A stretch of 6,694 nucleotides of DNA from Bacteroidota bacterium (GTDB taxonomy: Bacteria; Bacteroidota; Bacteroidia; Bacteroidales; B39-G9). Each line of letters starts with the position of its first letter. Position 1 is the stretch's first letter. Below, in pieces: positions 6,306-6,694 of this stretch. The stretch covers positions 1 through 6,694 of the forward strand of contig QMPG01000178.1 of assembly GCA_003648455.1 (NCBI GenBank). Reading direction: 5' to 3'. The position numbers were made by a program, and so were the translations under genes. The notes under the pieces were generated by a model that saw nothing but the letters and a program-made list of their open reading frames with translations, was not told the origin of the DNA and did not search any database.

Positions 6306-6694
6306 TTATTTTTCTTTCAAAACCGCAGCAAAATACAGCACTGCTCCGTTTCTATATGGTTTTTTCACATATTCGAAACCATATTTTTCAAAATTTAATA
6401 TTAGCTGAACTTCCGACGAAAGCACACCCCTGATTTTACTCTTTGCCGGTTTTCTCTCCGGTATAGGAACGCTGCAAAAAAATGTAGAATTTATTTTTAA
6501 CACATCCCTCAATTCTTTTGTGAACAATTCAAGATTGTCAAAAAAATTTAACGATAAATTACATATTGCAAAATCGAAAGTATTGCTGCTAAAAGGCAAA
6601 TCATCGGCACTTGCATTGTACAACTTAAGGTTTTTAAAACCCTTATTTATAAATCTTGATTGTGCTTTTGTTAATAAACCTTTACTTATATCGA
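6306..6694 (-). CDS. Class I SAM methyltransferase (Methyltransf_11/UbiE type), C-terminal part, 5' end beyond window
   Basis: The minus-strand frame is open from the right edge to the TAA at 6308-6306, giving 128 residues of the C-terminal part; the start and the glycine-rich motif I lie outside the window. Visible: DISKGLLTKAQSRF (1-14), where D1 is the acidic end of strand 2 that binds the SAM ribose; the NASADDLPFSSNTFDFAICN segment (26-45), a typical motif II and III region; LRDVLK (61-66), which lacks the usual following GG; and a last domain with GVLSSEVQLILNFEKYGFEYV (89-109), matching the SSEEL...GF pattern of Methyltransf_11 enzymes. A cytoplasmic role on a small acceptor is likely; the substrate is unknown. 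It precedes the LytS/LytTR pair on the same strand but a strong hairpin lies between them. It is a different subgroup from the methyltransferase at 2337-3191 and the two share little beyond family motifs. Confidence 0.88.
   Translation of the reverse strand, partial: DISKGLLTKAQSRFINKGFKNLKLYNASADDLPFSSNTFDFAICNLSLNFFDNLELFTKELRDVLKINSTFFCSVPIPERKPAKSKIRGVLSSEVQLILNFEKYGFEYVKKPYRNGAVLYFAAVLKEK

Noticed and set aside
6233..6433. Plus-strand frame of 66 codons
   Set aside because: It covers the terminator hairpin and the antisense of the partial methyltransferase; its apparent hydrophobic start comes from the T-rich hairpin arm.
6621..6623. TTG as a start for the right-edge methyltransferase
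   Set aside because: The same frame stays open upstream to the window edge and encodes the DIS and helix segment expected before this point, so the real start is outside the window.

Overview
The window looks like ordinary chromosomal DNA of a Bacteroidota bacterium, probably from the Bacteroidales or a related AT-rich free-living lineage. The evidence is the low GC content, A-rich leaders without Shine-Dalgarno sequences, candidate -7 boxes of the TAnnTTTG type, a TonB-dependent receptor with an N-terminal carboxypeptidase-regulatory-like domain, a protein with a type IX secretion (T9SS) C-terminal sorting domain, and a LytS/LytTR two-component pair. I see no mobile element, CRISPR array, tRNA or rRNA, and no base or codon usage that sets one gene apart.

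Layout: (1) bases 1-662, minus strand: the N-terminal 220 residues of an outer-membrane TonB-dependent receptor that runs off the left edge. (2) 663-835: a divergent intergenic region with a candidate promoter facing right. (3) 836-2215, plus: a lipoprotein of the ADP-ribosylglycohydrolase family. (4) 2337-3191, plus: a small-molecule SAM methyltransferase resembling the sterol/gamma-tocopherol methyltransferase group. (5) 3207-4373, plus: an endonuclease/exonuclease/phosphatase-fold (EEP) enzyme with a signal peptide and a T9SS sorting domain, 15 bp behind the methyltransferase and probably co-transcribed with it. (6) 4381-6212, minus: a LytTR response regulator and its LytS-type membrane histidine kinase, in overlapping frames, converging on gene 5 with a 7-bp gap. 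(7) 6306-6694, minus: the C-terminal part of a second, UbiE-type methyltransferase, separated from the kinase operon by a perfect 12-bp hairpin terminator.

How the genes may work together: the kinase and regulator are clearly a functional pair, with translationally coupled frames. The methyltransferase and the secreted EEP enzyme are probably one transcription unit, but their joint role is not evident from sequence. The ADP-ribosylglycohydrolase lipoprotein and the EEP enzyme are both exported, so this side of the window encodes cell-envelope or extracellular hydrolases, and the receptor at the left edge imports unknown substrates. I see no firm evidence for a new multi-gene system. The most interesting points are the exported ADP-ribosylglycohydrolase-family protein and the pairing of a tocopherol/sterol-like methyltransferase with a T9SS-secreted EEP enzyme.
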